Origin: Clostridia bacterium
Lineage (GTDB): Bacteria; CBDUZB01; JAGLHV01
NCBI GenBank assembly: GCA_030595925.1
Contig: JAUVLC010000016.1
Coordinates: 1 to 34,320 of the forward strand
DNA length: 34,320 nucleotides
Reading direction: 5' to 3'
Numbering within the stretch: position 1 is the stretch's first letter; each line of letters begins with the position of its first letter. Of the stretch, positions 24,370 to 33,278 are shown piece by piece. The notes below the pieces were generated by a model that searched no databases, was not told the DNA's origin, and worked only from the letters and a program-made list of their open reading frames with translations. A program made the translations under genes and the position numbers.

Positions 24370-25092
24370 ATGAAAAAAAATATTAATTTTTTCCTGATGA
24401 GTATGGTTTTATTGGTAAGTTTATTTTGTTCTTCTATTCTGTGGGGGGAGGAACATTTTAACTTGATTGACACCCCTACCGCGGGAATTTTGGGATATGG
24501 TGAATATAATTTAAATTTTAGAATGTATGAACAGGGGAGTGTTTTATCCAGGGCTATTTTTGGGGTAATAGACAAATTTAATTTTGGATTTTATTTTGAC
24601 GTAGAGCAGGTAATCGGAAGACAATCATCAAGAGGGAGACCGCCTCAATTGTTTATTAAATTTAGAGTGTTTAATGGTATGGGCTTTTTTCCTGCTACAG
24701 CTATTGGATATGATGGGCAGGGGTATGGTGCGTATAATGAGGAATCAGATGAATATTCAGAACGGGAAGATGGGATTTATTTGGTTTTCAGTAAAGAAAT
24801 GCTTGTTCCCGGATTGGAATTTGATATAGGATGCAATATATATGAGTTTGAAAATGCTACAATTGATGATGATGTATATTTATTTGCAGGTGGGTCTTAC
24901 AATGTAAGGAATAAAATTGTTTTTTTAGCTGAATATGATAATATAAATACATCTACCGACAATAGGTTTAATATCGGTTTGCGGGTGTTTATGTCTCCGG
25001 ATTTTAGCGTAGAACTTTCCGGTAAAAGTCTTGGAAGAGAAAGTGAAGAAACCGAAAGAATTGTTCGGATTGATTTTATAAATTCCTTCTAA
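24370..25092 (+). CDS. Predicted outer-membrane beta-barrel protein
   Basis: 240 residues with a signal peptide (KKNINFFLMSMVLLVSLFCSSILWG, cut near residue 26). The mature part has alternating aromatic beta strands (GEYNLNFRMYEQG, FNFGFYFDVEQVIG, IFLAEYDN-like strands) and ends in IVRIDFINSF with a terminal phenylalanine, the beta-signal for insertion by BAM. The motif NLIDTPTAGILGYGEYN resembles YjbH/porin-like proteins, but I cannot name a family. Its own near-consensus promoter suggests substantial expression. Role unknown, probably structural or a channel. Confidence 0.6.
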   Translation: MKKNINFFLMSMVLLVSLFCSSILWGEEHFNLIDTPTAGILGYGEYNLNFRMYEQGSVLSRAIFGVIDKFNFGFYFDVEQVIGRQSSRGRPPQLFIKFRVFNGMGFFPATAIGYDGQGYGAYNEESDEYSEREDGIYLVFSKEMLVPGLEFDIGCNIYEFENATIDDDVYLFAGGSYNVRNKIVFLAEYDNINTSTDNRFNIGLRVFMSPDFSVELSGKSLGRESEETERIVRIDFINSF

Positions 25093-25134
25093 AATTTTAT
25101 GTAAATATTAAATAATATGGGATAAGGTGATAAA

Positions 25135-26154
25135 ATGGCATTTTTAGACTTTGAAAAACCAATAATCGAAGTAGAGAAAAAGATAAAAGAGTTTAAAATC
25201 ATAGGAAAAGATAAGCAGGTCGATTTTTCTTCGGAAATCATTAAGTTAGAAAAAAAATGTTTAAAATTGAAGAAAGAAATTTTTAGCAAACTTAGTCCCT
25301 GGCAAAAAGTTCAATTATCGCGGCATCCTGATCGTCCCTATACCCTGGATTATATAAAAGGATTAATGTCTGATTTTATAGAGTTGCACGGGGATAGAAA
25401 TTTTGCCGATGATAAAGCTATTGTCGGGGGAGTAGCTTTTTTTGGGAAGGAACCAGTAGTAGTTATAGGGCATCAAAAAGGCAGGACTCTTCAGGAAAAT
25501 AAGGAAAGAAATTTTGCTATGCCTCATCCTGAAGGTTATGGAAAAGCCTTAAAACTAATGCAGTTAGCAAATAAGTTTGGAAGAACAGTGATTATTTTTA
25601 TTGATACCCCGGGAGCTTATCCCGGTATTGCAGCAGAAGAAAGGGGCCAAGCGGAATCTATCGCAACAAATTTGAAAGAAATGGCTGGTTTTGGAGTTCC
25701 TATAATTTGTGTGGTAATAGGAGAAGGAGGTAGTGGAGGAGCTTTAGCGGTAGGGGTAGGGAATAAAGTGTTAATGCTGGAAAATGCTATATATTCTGTC
25801 ATTTCTCCTGAAGGTTGTGCTTCTATTTTATGGAGGGATTCATCTGAGGCGAAGCAAGCAGCGGAAAAATTAGCACTTACTGCCTCGGATTTGTTAAAAA
25901 ATGGAATAATAGATGAAATTATTACTGAACCTTTAGGTGGGGCTCATTGTGATTATAATTATGTGATAGAGCAGGTTAGAAAAAGTCTAATTAGAAATAT
26001 TTCAGAGTTTAAAAAATTTACTCCGGAGGAATTAAAAGAACAACGGTATAATAAGTTTAGAAAAATCGGTCAAGTAAAAACAGGTAAGGGAAAGAGACCG
26101 ATAAATCAGTCAAAGCAACGAAAAAAACAATATTCCAAAAGAAATATAAAGTAG
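25135..26154 (+). CDS. accA: Acetyl-CoA carboxylase carboxyltransferase subunit alpha
   Basis: 339 residues: an N-terminal helical part with LSPWQKVQLSRHPDRPYTLDYI, then IELHGDRNFADDKAIVGG, HQKGRTLQENKERNFAMPHPEGYGKALKLM, FIDTPGAYPGIAAEERGQAESIA, GEGGSGGALAVGVGN and YSVISPEGCASILW, the crotonase-fold carboxyltransferase signature. It works with AccD (not in the window) to make malonyl-CoA. The last 25 residues are a lysine-rich tail beyond the usual end. Confidence 0.96.
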   Translation: MAFLDFEKPIIEVEKKIKEFKIIGKDKQVDFSSEIIKLEKKCLKLKKEIFSKLSPWQKVQLSRHPDRPYTLDYIKGLMSDFIELHGDRNFADDKAIVGGVAFFGKEPVVVIGHQKGRTLQENKERNFAMPHPEGYGKALKLMQLANKFGRTVIIFIDTPGAYPGIAAEERGQAESIATNLKEMAGFGVPIICVVIGEGGSGGALAVGVGNKVLMLENAIYSVISPEGCASILWRDSSEAKQAAEKLALTASDLLKNGIIDEIITEPLGGAHCDYNYVIEQVRKSLIRNISEFKKFTPEELKEQRYNKFRKIGQVKTGKGKRPINQSKQRKKQYSKRNIK

Positions 26155-26352
26155 TTGGAATTTTAAATACATAAAAAAAGAGTTTTGCAAAATATATATA
26201 TTCTGTCTGTTCCCCGTTGTTTTATCCTCTGCCTTGGGAGGAGATAAGTTGGGCATGTGAGGTGGGGGATTCCGTAGGTAATATGGGACAGGAATGATAG
26301 CAATGATAAAAAAGCTATTTTACTACCTAAAAATAAAGGAGGAGTAAGAAAT

Positions 26353-27381
26353 ATGGTTAAGCGGATTGGAATTCTTACCGGAGGGGGAGATTGTCCCGGG
26401 TTAAATCCGGCTATCAGGGGTTGTGTAATGAGGGCGATGGATTATAAATTTGAGATTATGGGAATAAGAGAAGGATGGAAGGGTTTAGTTGAGGGGGACG
26501 CAGAACCACTTAAAATAGGAGATGTGGAAGATATTGTAAATAAAGGTGGGACTATTTTAGGTACTTCACGTACTAATCCTTTTAGAAAAGAAGGGGATAT
26601 AAAAAAATGTCAGGAAAATATAAAAAAATTAGGATTGGATGCAATTGTAGCTATGGGAGGGGAAGATACGTTGGGTGTGGCGAATAAACTTGGTAAAAAA
26701 GGTATTTCTTGTATAGGGGTTCCTAAAACCATGGATAATGATCTTTCTGCTACTGATTATAGTTTTGGGTTTGATACTTCTGTTACGGTAGCTGTGGATG
26801 CAGCAGAGCGGTTAAAGGATACAGGGGCTTCCCATCGTCGGATTATGGTTTTAGAGGTAATGGGTAGACATGCAGGGTGGGTAGCTTTATTTGTAGGGCT
26901 TGGTGCAGCAGCGGATTGGGTATTAATTCCGGAAAAAGAAATAGAAATAGATAAAATGTGTGAGCAATTAAAGAAGGATTATGATAGAAAGAAAACAGCT
27001 TTAGTAATAGTTTCCGAAGGGGCAAAAATCCCGAATATGAATGGAGCGAAAGAAGAATTAGACCCATTCGGACATATGATTTTGAAAAAAAGGGGAATAG
27101 GGGAAGATATAGCTAATATAATTGAAGAAAAACTAAAAGTAGAAACAAGGGTTGCGGTAATTGGACATATTCAGAGAGGAGGTTCTCCGACTTTATTTGA
27201 TAGAATATTGGGAACGAGGGTTGGAGTAAAGGCTGCTGATTTAGTAGCAGAGGGAAAGTTTGGACAAATGGTGGCCTTGCAGGGAAATCAAATTGTGAGT
27301 GTTCCTTTGGAAGAGGCAGTATCTAAGTTGAAAACTGTTCCTGATGAATGGTGGGATTTAATTCAGGTGTTTTTTAAATAA
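26353..27381 (+). CDS. pfkA: 6-phosphofructokinase, likely pyrophosphate-dependent
   Basis: 342 residues. GGDCPGLNPAIRG at 11-23, GTSRTNPF at 70-77, MGGEDTLG with D105, GVPKTMDNDL with K125 and catalytic D128/D130, VMGRHAGW at 169-176, and a C-terminal IGHIQRGGSPT. In this family a D at the 104 position and a K at 124 (Amycolatopsis numbering) go with pyrophosphate as phosphoryl donor; glycine goes with ATP. Both PPi-type residues are present, so a reversible PPi-PFK is predicted. GGAGG lies before the ATG and a strong terminator follows. Confidence 0.9.
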   Translation: MVKRIGILTGGGDCPGLNPAIRGCVMRAMDYKFEIMGIREGWKGLVEGDAEPLKIGDVEDIVNKGGTILGTSRTNPFRKEGDIKKCQENIKKLGLDAIVAMGGEDTLGVANKLGKKGISCIGVPKTMDNDLSATDYSFGFDTSVTVAVDAAERLKDTGASHRRIMVLEVMGRHAGWVALFVGLGAAADWVLIPEKEIEIDKMCEQLKKDYDRKKTALVIVSEGAKIPNMNGAKEELDPFGHMILKKRGIGEDIANIIEEKLKVETRVAVIGHIQRGGSPTLFDRILGTRVGVKAADLVAEGKFGQMVALQGNQIVSVPLEEAVSKLKTVPDEWWDLIQVFFK

Positions 27382-27416
27382 AATTTGATTAAGTAAAGAA
27401 ATAGTTGCAGATTAAA

Positions 27417-27459
27417 AGAAAGATTTTTGATATAAATATTCAAAAATCTTTCTTTTTTT
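27417..27459 (+). terminator. Rho-independent terminator of pfkA
   Basis: A 14-base perfect stem AGAAAGATTTTTGA (27417-27430) with TCAAAAATCTTTCT (27440-27453) and six following T. Confidence 0.85.
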
Positions 27460-27472
27460 AACGCTTGTTAAA

Positions 27473-27491
27473 GGGTGGGCAAGCCCACCCC
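27473..27491. repeat. Hairpin GGGTGGGC-AA-GCCCACCC
   Basis: An 8-base perfect stem a few bases after the pfkA terminator, followed by CTACGCG. The first of several small palindromes in the gap 27382-27914. Confidence 0.6.
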
Positions 27492-27578
27492 TACGCGAAA
27501 AATTTGCTATATCGTTCGAAACACATTTCAGCTTTATTTTTTTTGTTTCGAATTTGGTTTTTTGAATTTATTTTTTAG

Positions 27579-27673
27579 TTTGTAGTTGTAGAGTTTATTT
27601 TGCTGTTCTTTTGTTTCTCTTTCCCTTGCGGGAGGCCTGTCCGTTTTGCCCAATAAATTGGGCAACTACAAAT
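27579..27673. repeat. Composite inverted repeat with nested hairpins
   Basis: TTTGTAGTTG (27579-27588) is the exact complement of CAACTACAAA (27663-27672). Inside lie TCCC-TTGC-GGGA (27622-27633) and GCCCAAT-AA-ATTGGGC (27648-27663). Confidence 0.6.
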
Positions 27674-27914
27674 AAACTTTCCATTTATAATCTTTTGTCT
27701 TTGTCCTTTGTTTTGAATTTTGAAGTTGGGAATTTGAATTTATTATTTATCTGTTGTCTATGGACTATGGACTGTTTTTTGTCTTTGTTTCTTTGTCTTT
27801 TAACTTTGCTGGAGCAGAGCGACAGTCCGCCAATCTTTAAGGCGGATGCCTGTCTTTATTTTTTGTCTTTGTCTTTAACCAATCTAAACTAATTTAAACC
27901 AATTCAACTGTCTT
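27674..27914. other. T-rich repetitive gap with a GACAG/CTGTC hairpin
   Basis: Non-coding on inspection: many TTTGTCTTTG words, a doubled CTATGGACTATGGACTG, and a hairpin TCCGCC-AATCTTTAA-GGCGGA enclosed by GACAG/CTGTC near 27820-27853. A long frame here on the plus strand has simple-sequence composition and is not a gene. Confidence 0.5.
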
Positions 27915-28898
27915 TTAACTGTCTTTAATTTTTTGATTTGATTGTAATTGTTTCCAGGAAAGATTTTCCTTCCACAAAAAAAAGAAACCAAGACACATTA
28001 TTAATGAAAATTGCAAACTGTGGATAACTACGGTATAAGGAATGGCCTGGCTTTTAGGTACGGACAATAGCTGTAAAGCGGTAATACTAAAATACTCGTA
28101 TACCCCGATAAAACCAGGAGAAGAAGGAATAATTAATCCTAAGCAAATTAATCCCATTACAAATATAGCTCCAAAAAAGGAAATAGATAGATGAAAAGCA
28201 CAACCAATCAGATAAAAAGTGGTTGCTTCGGCAAACCAAATCATAAAGGAAAAAAAACAAACCAAAAAGAGTTCTTTTTTGTGGTGGAGGATTTTTAGTC
28301 CGCAAACAAATGAATGGAGCAACGTGGTTGTTTTTTCTTTTAAGGGAGGAGGTAAAAAGAAAATAATTTTCTGAAAAATTTTTATCGTAGGTTGTTTCCA
28401 TCGTAATAAACTATATAAAAAAATAATCAACACAGAAAGGAAGACGGAAAAAATAATGCCGGTTTTTTTGACCCAGGCAGGAAAAGGAAAAAAGAAAGAG
28501 ATTGCACTCAAAAGAAATAAAATAGTTATTCCATCAAAAATTCTTTCTACGACCAGTGTGGCAAAAGAGGTGCTTTTGCTAACTTGTTCCTTTTTACCTA
28601 TGAGATAGGCACGAATGAATTCTCCCATACGTACGGGAAGAAGGTTATTAGCCATAAAACCAATAACTAAAGAGGAAAATAAAGAAGGAAAATGAATCTT
28701 TTTTAAAGGGGAAAAAATATATTTCCAACGTATACTTCTCAGGATATAAACAAGCAAATAAGAAATGGTCGCCGGAAAAAGCCATAAAAAATCGGCTAAT
28801 ATAAATGCTTGTTTTATTTCTTGAAAATTTATTTTTCTAAAAGTAAGATAAAGGAAAATTATACTAAAACCTATCCCTACCCAAAAACTCTTTTTCAC
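27915..28898 (-). CDS. Lysylphosphatidylglycerol synthase TM-domain (UPF0104/AglD-like) membrane protein
   Basis: 327 residues, about eight membrane helices. The family pattern includes RSIRWKYIFSPLK, LLPVRMGEFIRAYLIGKK, FATLVVERIFDGITILFLL and GLIIPSSPGFIGVYEY. These proteins share the flippase domain of MprF and are thought to move or modify lipid-linked substrates; no aminoacyltransferase domain is attached. It is alone on the minus strand, with its 3' end towards pfkA. Confidence 0.8.
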   Translation of the reverse strand: MKKSFWVGIGFSIIFLYLTFRKINFQEIKQAFILADFLWLFPATISYLLVYILRSIRWKYIFSPLKKIHFPSLFSSLVIGFMANNLLPVRMGEFIRAYLIGKKEQVSKSTSFATLVVERIFDGITILFLLSAISFFFPFPAWVKKTGIIFSVFLSVLIIFLYSLLRWKQPTIKIFQKIIFFLPPPLKEKTTTLLHSFVCGLKILHHKKELFLVCFFSFMIWFAEATTFYLIGCAFHLSISFFGAIFVMGLICLGLIIPSSPGFIGVYEYFSITALQLLSVPKSQAIPYTVVIHSLQFSLIMCLGFFFLWKENLSWKQLQSNQKIKDS

Positions 28899-29192
28899 TG
28901 TTGATCTTTTTCTCCCAAATTTTAATTTAAAGCAAGAATAATAGAACTTTTTTTCTTTTTATACTAAAATTAAATCTGTTTGTCAAGTATATGACAGTTA
29001 TAGTAGTGTCAAGAACTTTTGGGGGCATTTTCTTCCATGTAAATCTTCCGACATAAGAGGAGAGATTTTTCTGTTAACGGCAACTCTACACTTTTTTATT
29101 CTTTTTCAGTTTTTTATCTTTACGGGAAAAAATTCTCTCCCAATATTTACCTCTAAATATTACAGTAACATATTACCGGAATATAAATTTTC
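28899..29192. other. Intergenic stretch between divergent genes
   Basis: This is most of the 440-base gap 28899-29338. No coding frame. It holds GTAGTGTCAAGAACTTTTGG near 29003, whose first ten bases recur at 34096; such words look like a transposon border. The last part contains the ABC gene promoter and dyads. Confidence 0.35.
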
Positions 29193-29229
29193 TTGACAGA
29201 AGTATGAAATTTATAGTAAATTACTGTAA
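29160..29229 (+). promoter_or_regulatory. Promoter flanked by two TTAC(A/T)GTAA dyads
   Basis: TTGACA (29193-29198) with TAAATT about 18 bases later. TTACAGTAA (29160-29168) lies upstream of the -35 and its exact complement TTACTGTAA (29221-29229) just after the -10. This is a likely repressor operator pair for the uptake genes downstream. Confidence 0.5.
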
Positions 29230-29338
29230 GAAAGTGATTTAATGTGATGGTGAAAAATGAATAGTGATAAGAAACATTGTAAATAAATATGAAGGGGAAC
29301 CTTTAATAAATGACAATCAAGGAAATTAAAAAAAAGTA

Positions 29339-30331
29339 ATGCTAAAAAAAAGAGGTATAGAATATAAAAAAGTAGTATTTTTTTTATTATATTTTGGGAT
29401 ATTTTTTATAGGAAAAACAGAAGCAATATCTTTAGATAAAACAATAAACCTTTATGTTGTTAATAGTTTAAATATTGAACCATATAATAACGCATTGACG
29501 GGGTTTTTTTATGTGCTGGAAGAAAAAGGATATAATGAAGGGGAAAACTTAGTCTTAAATTATTATTTATTAAAGGGGGAAAAAGATGTAAAAAACATTG
29601 TTAAGGATATTAAGCAGAATAATCCTGATTTAATATTAACAGTGGGAACCGAAGCAACTAAAAAAATTTTAGAAGCGGAAATCAAAAATATTCCGGTAAT
29701 ATTTTTGATGGTGTTAGATCCAAAAGAAAATGGTTTTGTGGAAAGTAATCAACGTCCGGGAAAAAACTTTACCGGGACCACAATGAAAATTTCTGCTAAA
29801 ATGCAGTTAAAAGCAATAAAATCAGTTATTCCTAAAATAAAAAAAGTTGGAGTAATTTATAATCCGGAGGAAACAGGAAAACTAATTGAAGGGGCTGTTT
29901 CTTTTTCTAAAAAAAACAAGATAGAATTAAAAGCAATAAGTGTTTTTTTTCCAAAAGAGGTTCCGGATGTTCTTAATGTTTTAATCAGGGAAATAGATCT
30001 TTTATGGGTAGTTCCGGATGAGACGGTAATTAGCGAACAGTCTTTGTGTTATATATTGTCATTTACCTTTAAAAAGAGAATTCCTGTTATGGGGTATGCC
30101 TCTCATATTGTACAAAGGGGAGCGTTGTTGGCATTAAGTTGTGATTATGAAGATATTGGCCGTCAGGGAGGGGAATTGTTTTGGGAGGTAATAAACGGGA
30201 AAAATCCAGGGATATTACCTGTTACTTTTCCCAGAAAGGCTTTTTTGTCAGTGAATGTCAGGGTTGCTGAACAAATGGGAATAGAAATACCTGTTCAGGT
30301 TTTAGAAGAGGCATATAAAATTTTTAATTAA
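29339..30331 (+). CDS. ABC transporter substrate-binding protein (PF04392-like)
   Basis: 330 residues. An N-terminal hydrophobic segment (VVFFLLYFGIFFIG), then a two-lobe periplasmic-binding fold: NPDLILTVGTEATKKIL, IPVIFLMVLDP, GTTMKISAKMQLKAIKSVIPKIKKVGVIYNPEE, DLLWVVPDETVISEQ, IPVMGYASHIVQRGALLALSCDYEDIGRQGG. This is the ABC_sub_bind family (TrpX-like) whose members bind tryptophan or other small molecules. No permease or ATPase is next to it. It is followed 59 bases later by a TonB receptor, with dyads around its promoter. Confidence 0.8.
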   Translation: MLKKRGIEYKKVVFFLLYFGIFFIGKTEAISLDKTINLYVVNSLNIEPYNNALTGFFYVLEEKGYNEGENLVLNYYLLKGEKDVKNIVKDIKQNNPDLILTVGTEATKKILEAEIKNIPVIFLMVLDPKENGFVESNQRPGKNFTGTTMKISAKMQLKAIKSVIPKIKKVGVIYNPEETGKLIEGAVSFSKKNKIELKAISVFFPKEVPDVLNVLIREIDLLWVVPDETVISEQSLCYILSFTFKKRIPVMGYASHIVQRGALLALSCDYEDIGRQGGELFWEVINGKNPGILPVTFPRKAFLSVNVRVAEQMGIEIPVQVLEEAYKIFN

Positions 30332-30390
30332 ACAATCAGGATTTGAAAATTAGGGATTTTATATAATTTATTTAAAAAGGAGGGGAAAGA

Positions 30391-32355
30391 ATGAAGAAAT
30401 CTTTTTTAGGTTTGAAGTTTGTTTTTTTTGTAATAATTCTGGCTGTTAGCAGTAGTTTGGTTTTTGCATCAGAGCTTCTTTTATTTAGTGAAGAAGAGCT
30501 GGTGGTTACTGCATCCCGGCACGAACAGAAAATAAGTGAAGCACCTTCTGCAATCACTGTTATTACTGCTGAGGACATTCATCAGTCGGGAGCAACAAAT
30601 ATCCCTGATGTTTTAAGAATGGTTCCCGGTTTGGACGTTATGTTTCTTACTGCTTTGGATCCTAGTATTTGTGCGCGTGGATTAAACCATCGTCTTTCAA
30701 ATAAAGTATTACTACTGATTGATGGACGTCCAAGTTATTTGAAGCTCTTGGGTAATATTTTTTGGGAGGCATTTAGTATCTCATTGGAAGAAATTGAAAG
30801 GATTGAAATAATTAGAGGTCCCGGCTCAGTTTTATATGGAACCAATGCTTATTGTGGAGTAATTCATATTATCACTAAGTCTGCTGAAGAATTAAAAGGG
30901 ACAGGAATTTCGTTTACCGCGGGAAATTATAATACTTATTTAGGTTCCTTGATTCATGCAGGGGAAGTGGATAAATTAGATTATAAACTGTCTTTGGGTT
31001 GGTATCAAACGGATCAGTGGACAAAGGAAAAAGAACATTTAGATGGAATTCCACGGGGGAATATGTCATTAGGCTATAAATTAAACGATACTTCTAAAAT
31101 AGCCCTTTCCGGTGGACATGGAGAGATAGAAGGAGAAATGGCTGCTGGAGATCTCCCTATGGAGAAAGATGGGGAAATGAATTATCTTCAACTCAATTAT
31201 GAATTGGGAAGCGTAAAGTTTCTCACATATTGGGAAGAGGTGAATGGAGAAACCATTAATAAGCAGACCCTTATAAAAGACAAACAACATACAGATACTT
31301 ATGAGTTAGAAATGCAACACTCTTTGAATTTATTTAAAACTCATTCAATTATTTGGGGAGGAAGTCTAAGAAAATGTGATGTTGAAAGTGGTATGATAAA
31401 AGATGGTAAAAAAAGTCAAGATACATGGGCTTTTTATTTGCAAGATGAATTCAAACCCAGAGAAAATTTTTCAATAGTTGTAGGTGGAAGAAATGATTAT
31501 CATCCACTTTACGGTAACCATACAACACCAAGAGCTAGTGTGGTATACTCTCCAATTAAGAAACACACTTTTCGAGTATCTGCGGCGACGGCATTTAGGG
31601 CACCTACTTTTTTTGAGTCGTATTTAGATTTAGTAACTTCTATAAGTATTCCCGCAATATCCCCGTCTTTCCATTTATTAATACCTGTTCAAGGAATTGA
31701 AGATTTAGAGCCGGAGAAGATTACTTCCTATGAAATGGGGTATTACACGTTTCTTATGGATAGAATTAAAGGGAGAATAGATTTATTTTACAACCAATAT
31801 AAAGATTTTATTGAAGCAACTTACGAACTATATGGCACAGAAGAGATTCTTCCAGGTATCCCGGGGGGGACTTTGCCCAAACGATATTACTATCACAATA
31901 TAGGGAAAACTGATGCACGGGGAGGAGAGATAAGTTTAGACTTATTTATAAATAAATGGTTGACAGGAATGATTAATTATTCCTGTCAGAAAATTGTTAG
32001 TCGTGCAGATATTCCTGATACAGTTGAAAATGACGAAAATAAACGCAAGAAAGAATCACCCTTGAATAAGGCCAACGTGGGATTAAAATTTAAATTTGAA
32101 AATGGGTTATCTTTAAATATACTTGCACATTATGTTGATAGCGTTGAGTGGTGGGATTACCAGGAATTAGATCCGTATACAATAGTCAATGTGAGATTAG
32201 GTTATAAATTTACTAATAATATAGAAATAGCGGCAGCAGTATTTAATCTTTTCAATGATGAACATTATGAGTATACACCGGGAAATTTGAAGACTTTAGT
32301 TTTTGGAGAAAAGATCGCAAGAAAAATCACGGGGAATATAAACTATAAATTTTAA
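30391..32355 (+). CDS. TonB-dependent outer-membrane receptor
   Basis: 654 residues with a signal peptide (to about 26). A TonB-box-like EEELVVTAS near 35-42 precedes the plug (SAITVITAEDIHQSGATNIPDVLRMVPGLDV, VLLLIDGRPSY, ERIEIIRGPGSVLYGTNAYCGVIHIIT), then a 22-strand barrel ending in NINYKF with terminal phenylalanine. The cargo (siderophore, cobalamin or other) is not readable from the sequence. AGGAGGGG lies before the ATG. It probably forms an operon with the binding protein, the pair importing one substrate. A terminator follows. Confidence 0.92.
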   Translation: MKKSFLGLKFVFFVIILAVSSSLVFASELLLFSEEELVVTASRHEQKISEAPSAITVITAEDIHQSGATNIPDVLRMVPGLDVMFLTALDPSICARGLNHRLSNKVLLLIDGRPSYLKLLGNIFWEAFSISLEEIERIEIIRGPGSVLYGTNAYCGVIHIITKSAEELKGTGISFTAGNYNTYLGSLIHAGEVDKLDYKLSLGWYQTDQWTKEKEHLDGIPRGNMSLGYKLNDTSKIALSGGHGEIEGEMAAGDLPMEKDGEMNYLQLNYELGSVKFLTYWEEVNGETINKQTLIKDKQHTDTYELEMQHSLNLFKTHSIIWGGSLRKCDVESGMIKDGKKSQDTWAFYLQDEFKPRENFSIVVGGRNDYHPLYGNHTTPRASVVYSPIKKHTFRVSAATAFRAPTFFESYLDLVTSISIPAISPSFHLLIPVQGIEDLEPEKITSYEMGYYTFLMDRIKGRIDLFYNQYKDFIEATYELYGTEEILPGIPGGTLPKRYYYHNIGKTDARGGEISLDLFINKWLTGMINYSCQKIVSRADIPDTVENDENKRKKESPLNKANVGLKFKFENGLSLNILAHYVDSVEWWDYQELDPYTIVNVRLGYKFTNNIEIAAAVFNLFNDEHYEYTPGNLKTLVFGEKIARKITGNINYKF

Positions 32356-32393
32356 GTAAGACAGAGAGAAAATAGCTTTGGTAAGGAATGGTT

Positions 32394-32424
32394 AGAAAGA
32401 GGGGGAATTTTCCCCTCTTTCTTT
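32394..32424 (+). terminator. Terminator of the TonB receptor gene
   Basis: GAAAGAGGGG (from 32395) and CCCCTCTTTC (to 32421), then TTTAATG. Confidence 0.75.
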
Positions 32425-32482
32425 AATGATTGACAAAAAAATAGTTTATTAGTTGGATAGATGCGGCTGGTGAATTGATAGA

Positions 32483-33088
32483 TTATTTGATTAAATTCAT
32501 TGAATTTTCCAGCTCAACTAAATCGAAATCGGTATTAACGCAACCATCTTTAGTTAAAGGAACGAATTGGACAATAATGCCATGTTTTTCACATTCAGTC
32601 ATACCGATTAATCCTTCGTAAAAGCAGGCTACCCCAATAAGTGCTTTAGGGTGAACCTCCTTAATTATTTTTGAAATGACACTTCCGCCTTTGAGCAAAT
32701 AAACTCCTTTGTAACCTAATGTTTTTGCTTTTTGGATAATAAGAGTAATTTTACATGCACCGCAATGTTGACATTCATATAATGTGCCGATTTCTTTAGC
32801 TTTACATTGGTCGATGTTACGAAGACACTGAGGTAGCAGAATTATTCTTTCCGAAAAAGGAATTGCTGCAAATTTCGGAATGTTTTTTTTGCTTTTTTGA
32901 ATAACGGAGGTTTTGTAAAATTCCCGCAGATCAGTTCCCTGAGGGTCTGACCCTTTTAGAATACTAATTAATTCTGTAAATTTATCCGCCTTTTCCTGAT
33001 TATTTCGTTTTTTCTTAAAATAACCAATTAATTTTTTTAACAAAAGTATATTCCTTGTGTAAGTGATTGTTTTATTTTTCTCAAACAA
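32483..33088 (-). CDS. DUF116 family protein
   Basis: 201 residues. LLPQCLRNIDQCKAKE, then YECQHCGACKI and ALIGVACFYEGLIGM is the cysteine-rich signature of DUF116 (C-x7-C, C-x2-C-x2-C, final A-C). The cysteines suggest a metal or Fe-S site; the biochemical role is not established. The N-terminal 45 residues are basic. The start at 33088 is a TTG without a strong ribosome site, so it may differ. It is isolated on the minus strand, divergent from thyX. Confidence 0.75.
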   Translation of the reverse strand: MFEKNKTITYTRNILLLKKLIGYFKKKRNNQEKADKFTELISILKGSDPQGTDLREFYKTSVIQKSKKNIPKFAAIPFSERIILLPQCLRNIDQCKAKEIGTLYECQHCGACKITLIIQKAKTLGYKGVYLLKGGSVISKIIKEVHPKALIGVACFYEGLIGMTECEKHGIIVQFVPLTKDGCVNTDFDLVELENSMNLIK

Positions 33089-33148
33089 CCCTATTTTAAA
33101 TTATCCGGATAATTTTTGTCAAGAGTAAAAAGGAGATTTTTTAAATGT

Positions 33149-33177
33149 TTGACATTTATTATGAATTATGGCATAAT
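33149..33177 (+). promoter_or_regulatory. Promoter of thyX
   Basis: TTGACA (33149-33154), 17-base spacer, CATAAT (33172-33177). The leader is about 95 bases. Confidence 0.7.
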
Positions 33178-33278
33178 TTCTTCTCAAAAGAAAACTGCTT
33201 TTTTGATGAGATAATAGGTCCTATAAAGAAATTAAGCAGGGGGATAAGCGAAAATAATTTTTAAGGGAAAAAGAAAAA

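Noticed and set aside
24351-24575. Minus-strand frame over the barrel gene start
   Set aside because: Shadow of the plus-strand gene, which has a promoter, signal peptide and barrel pattern.
27611-27892. 93-codon plus-strand open frame
   Set aside because: Composition is simple T-rich repeat (Leu/Phe/Ser runs), it contains several palindromes and has no ribosome site.
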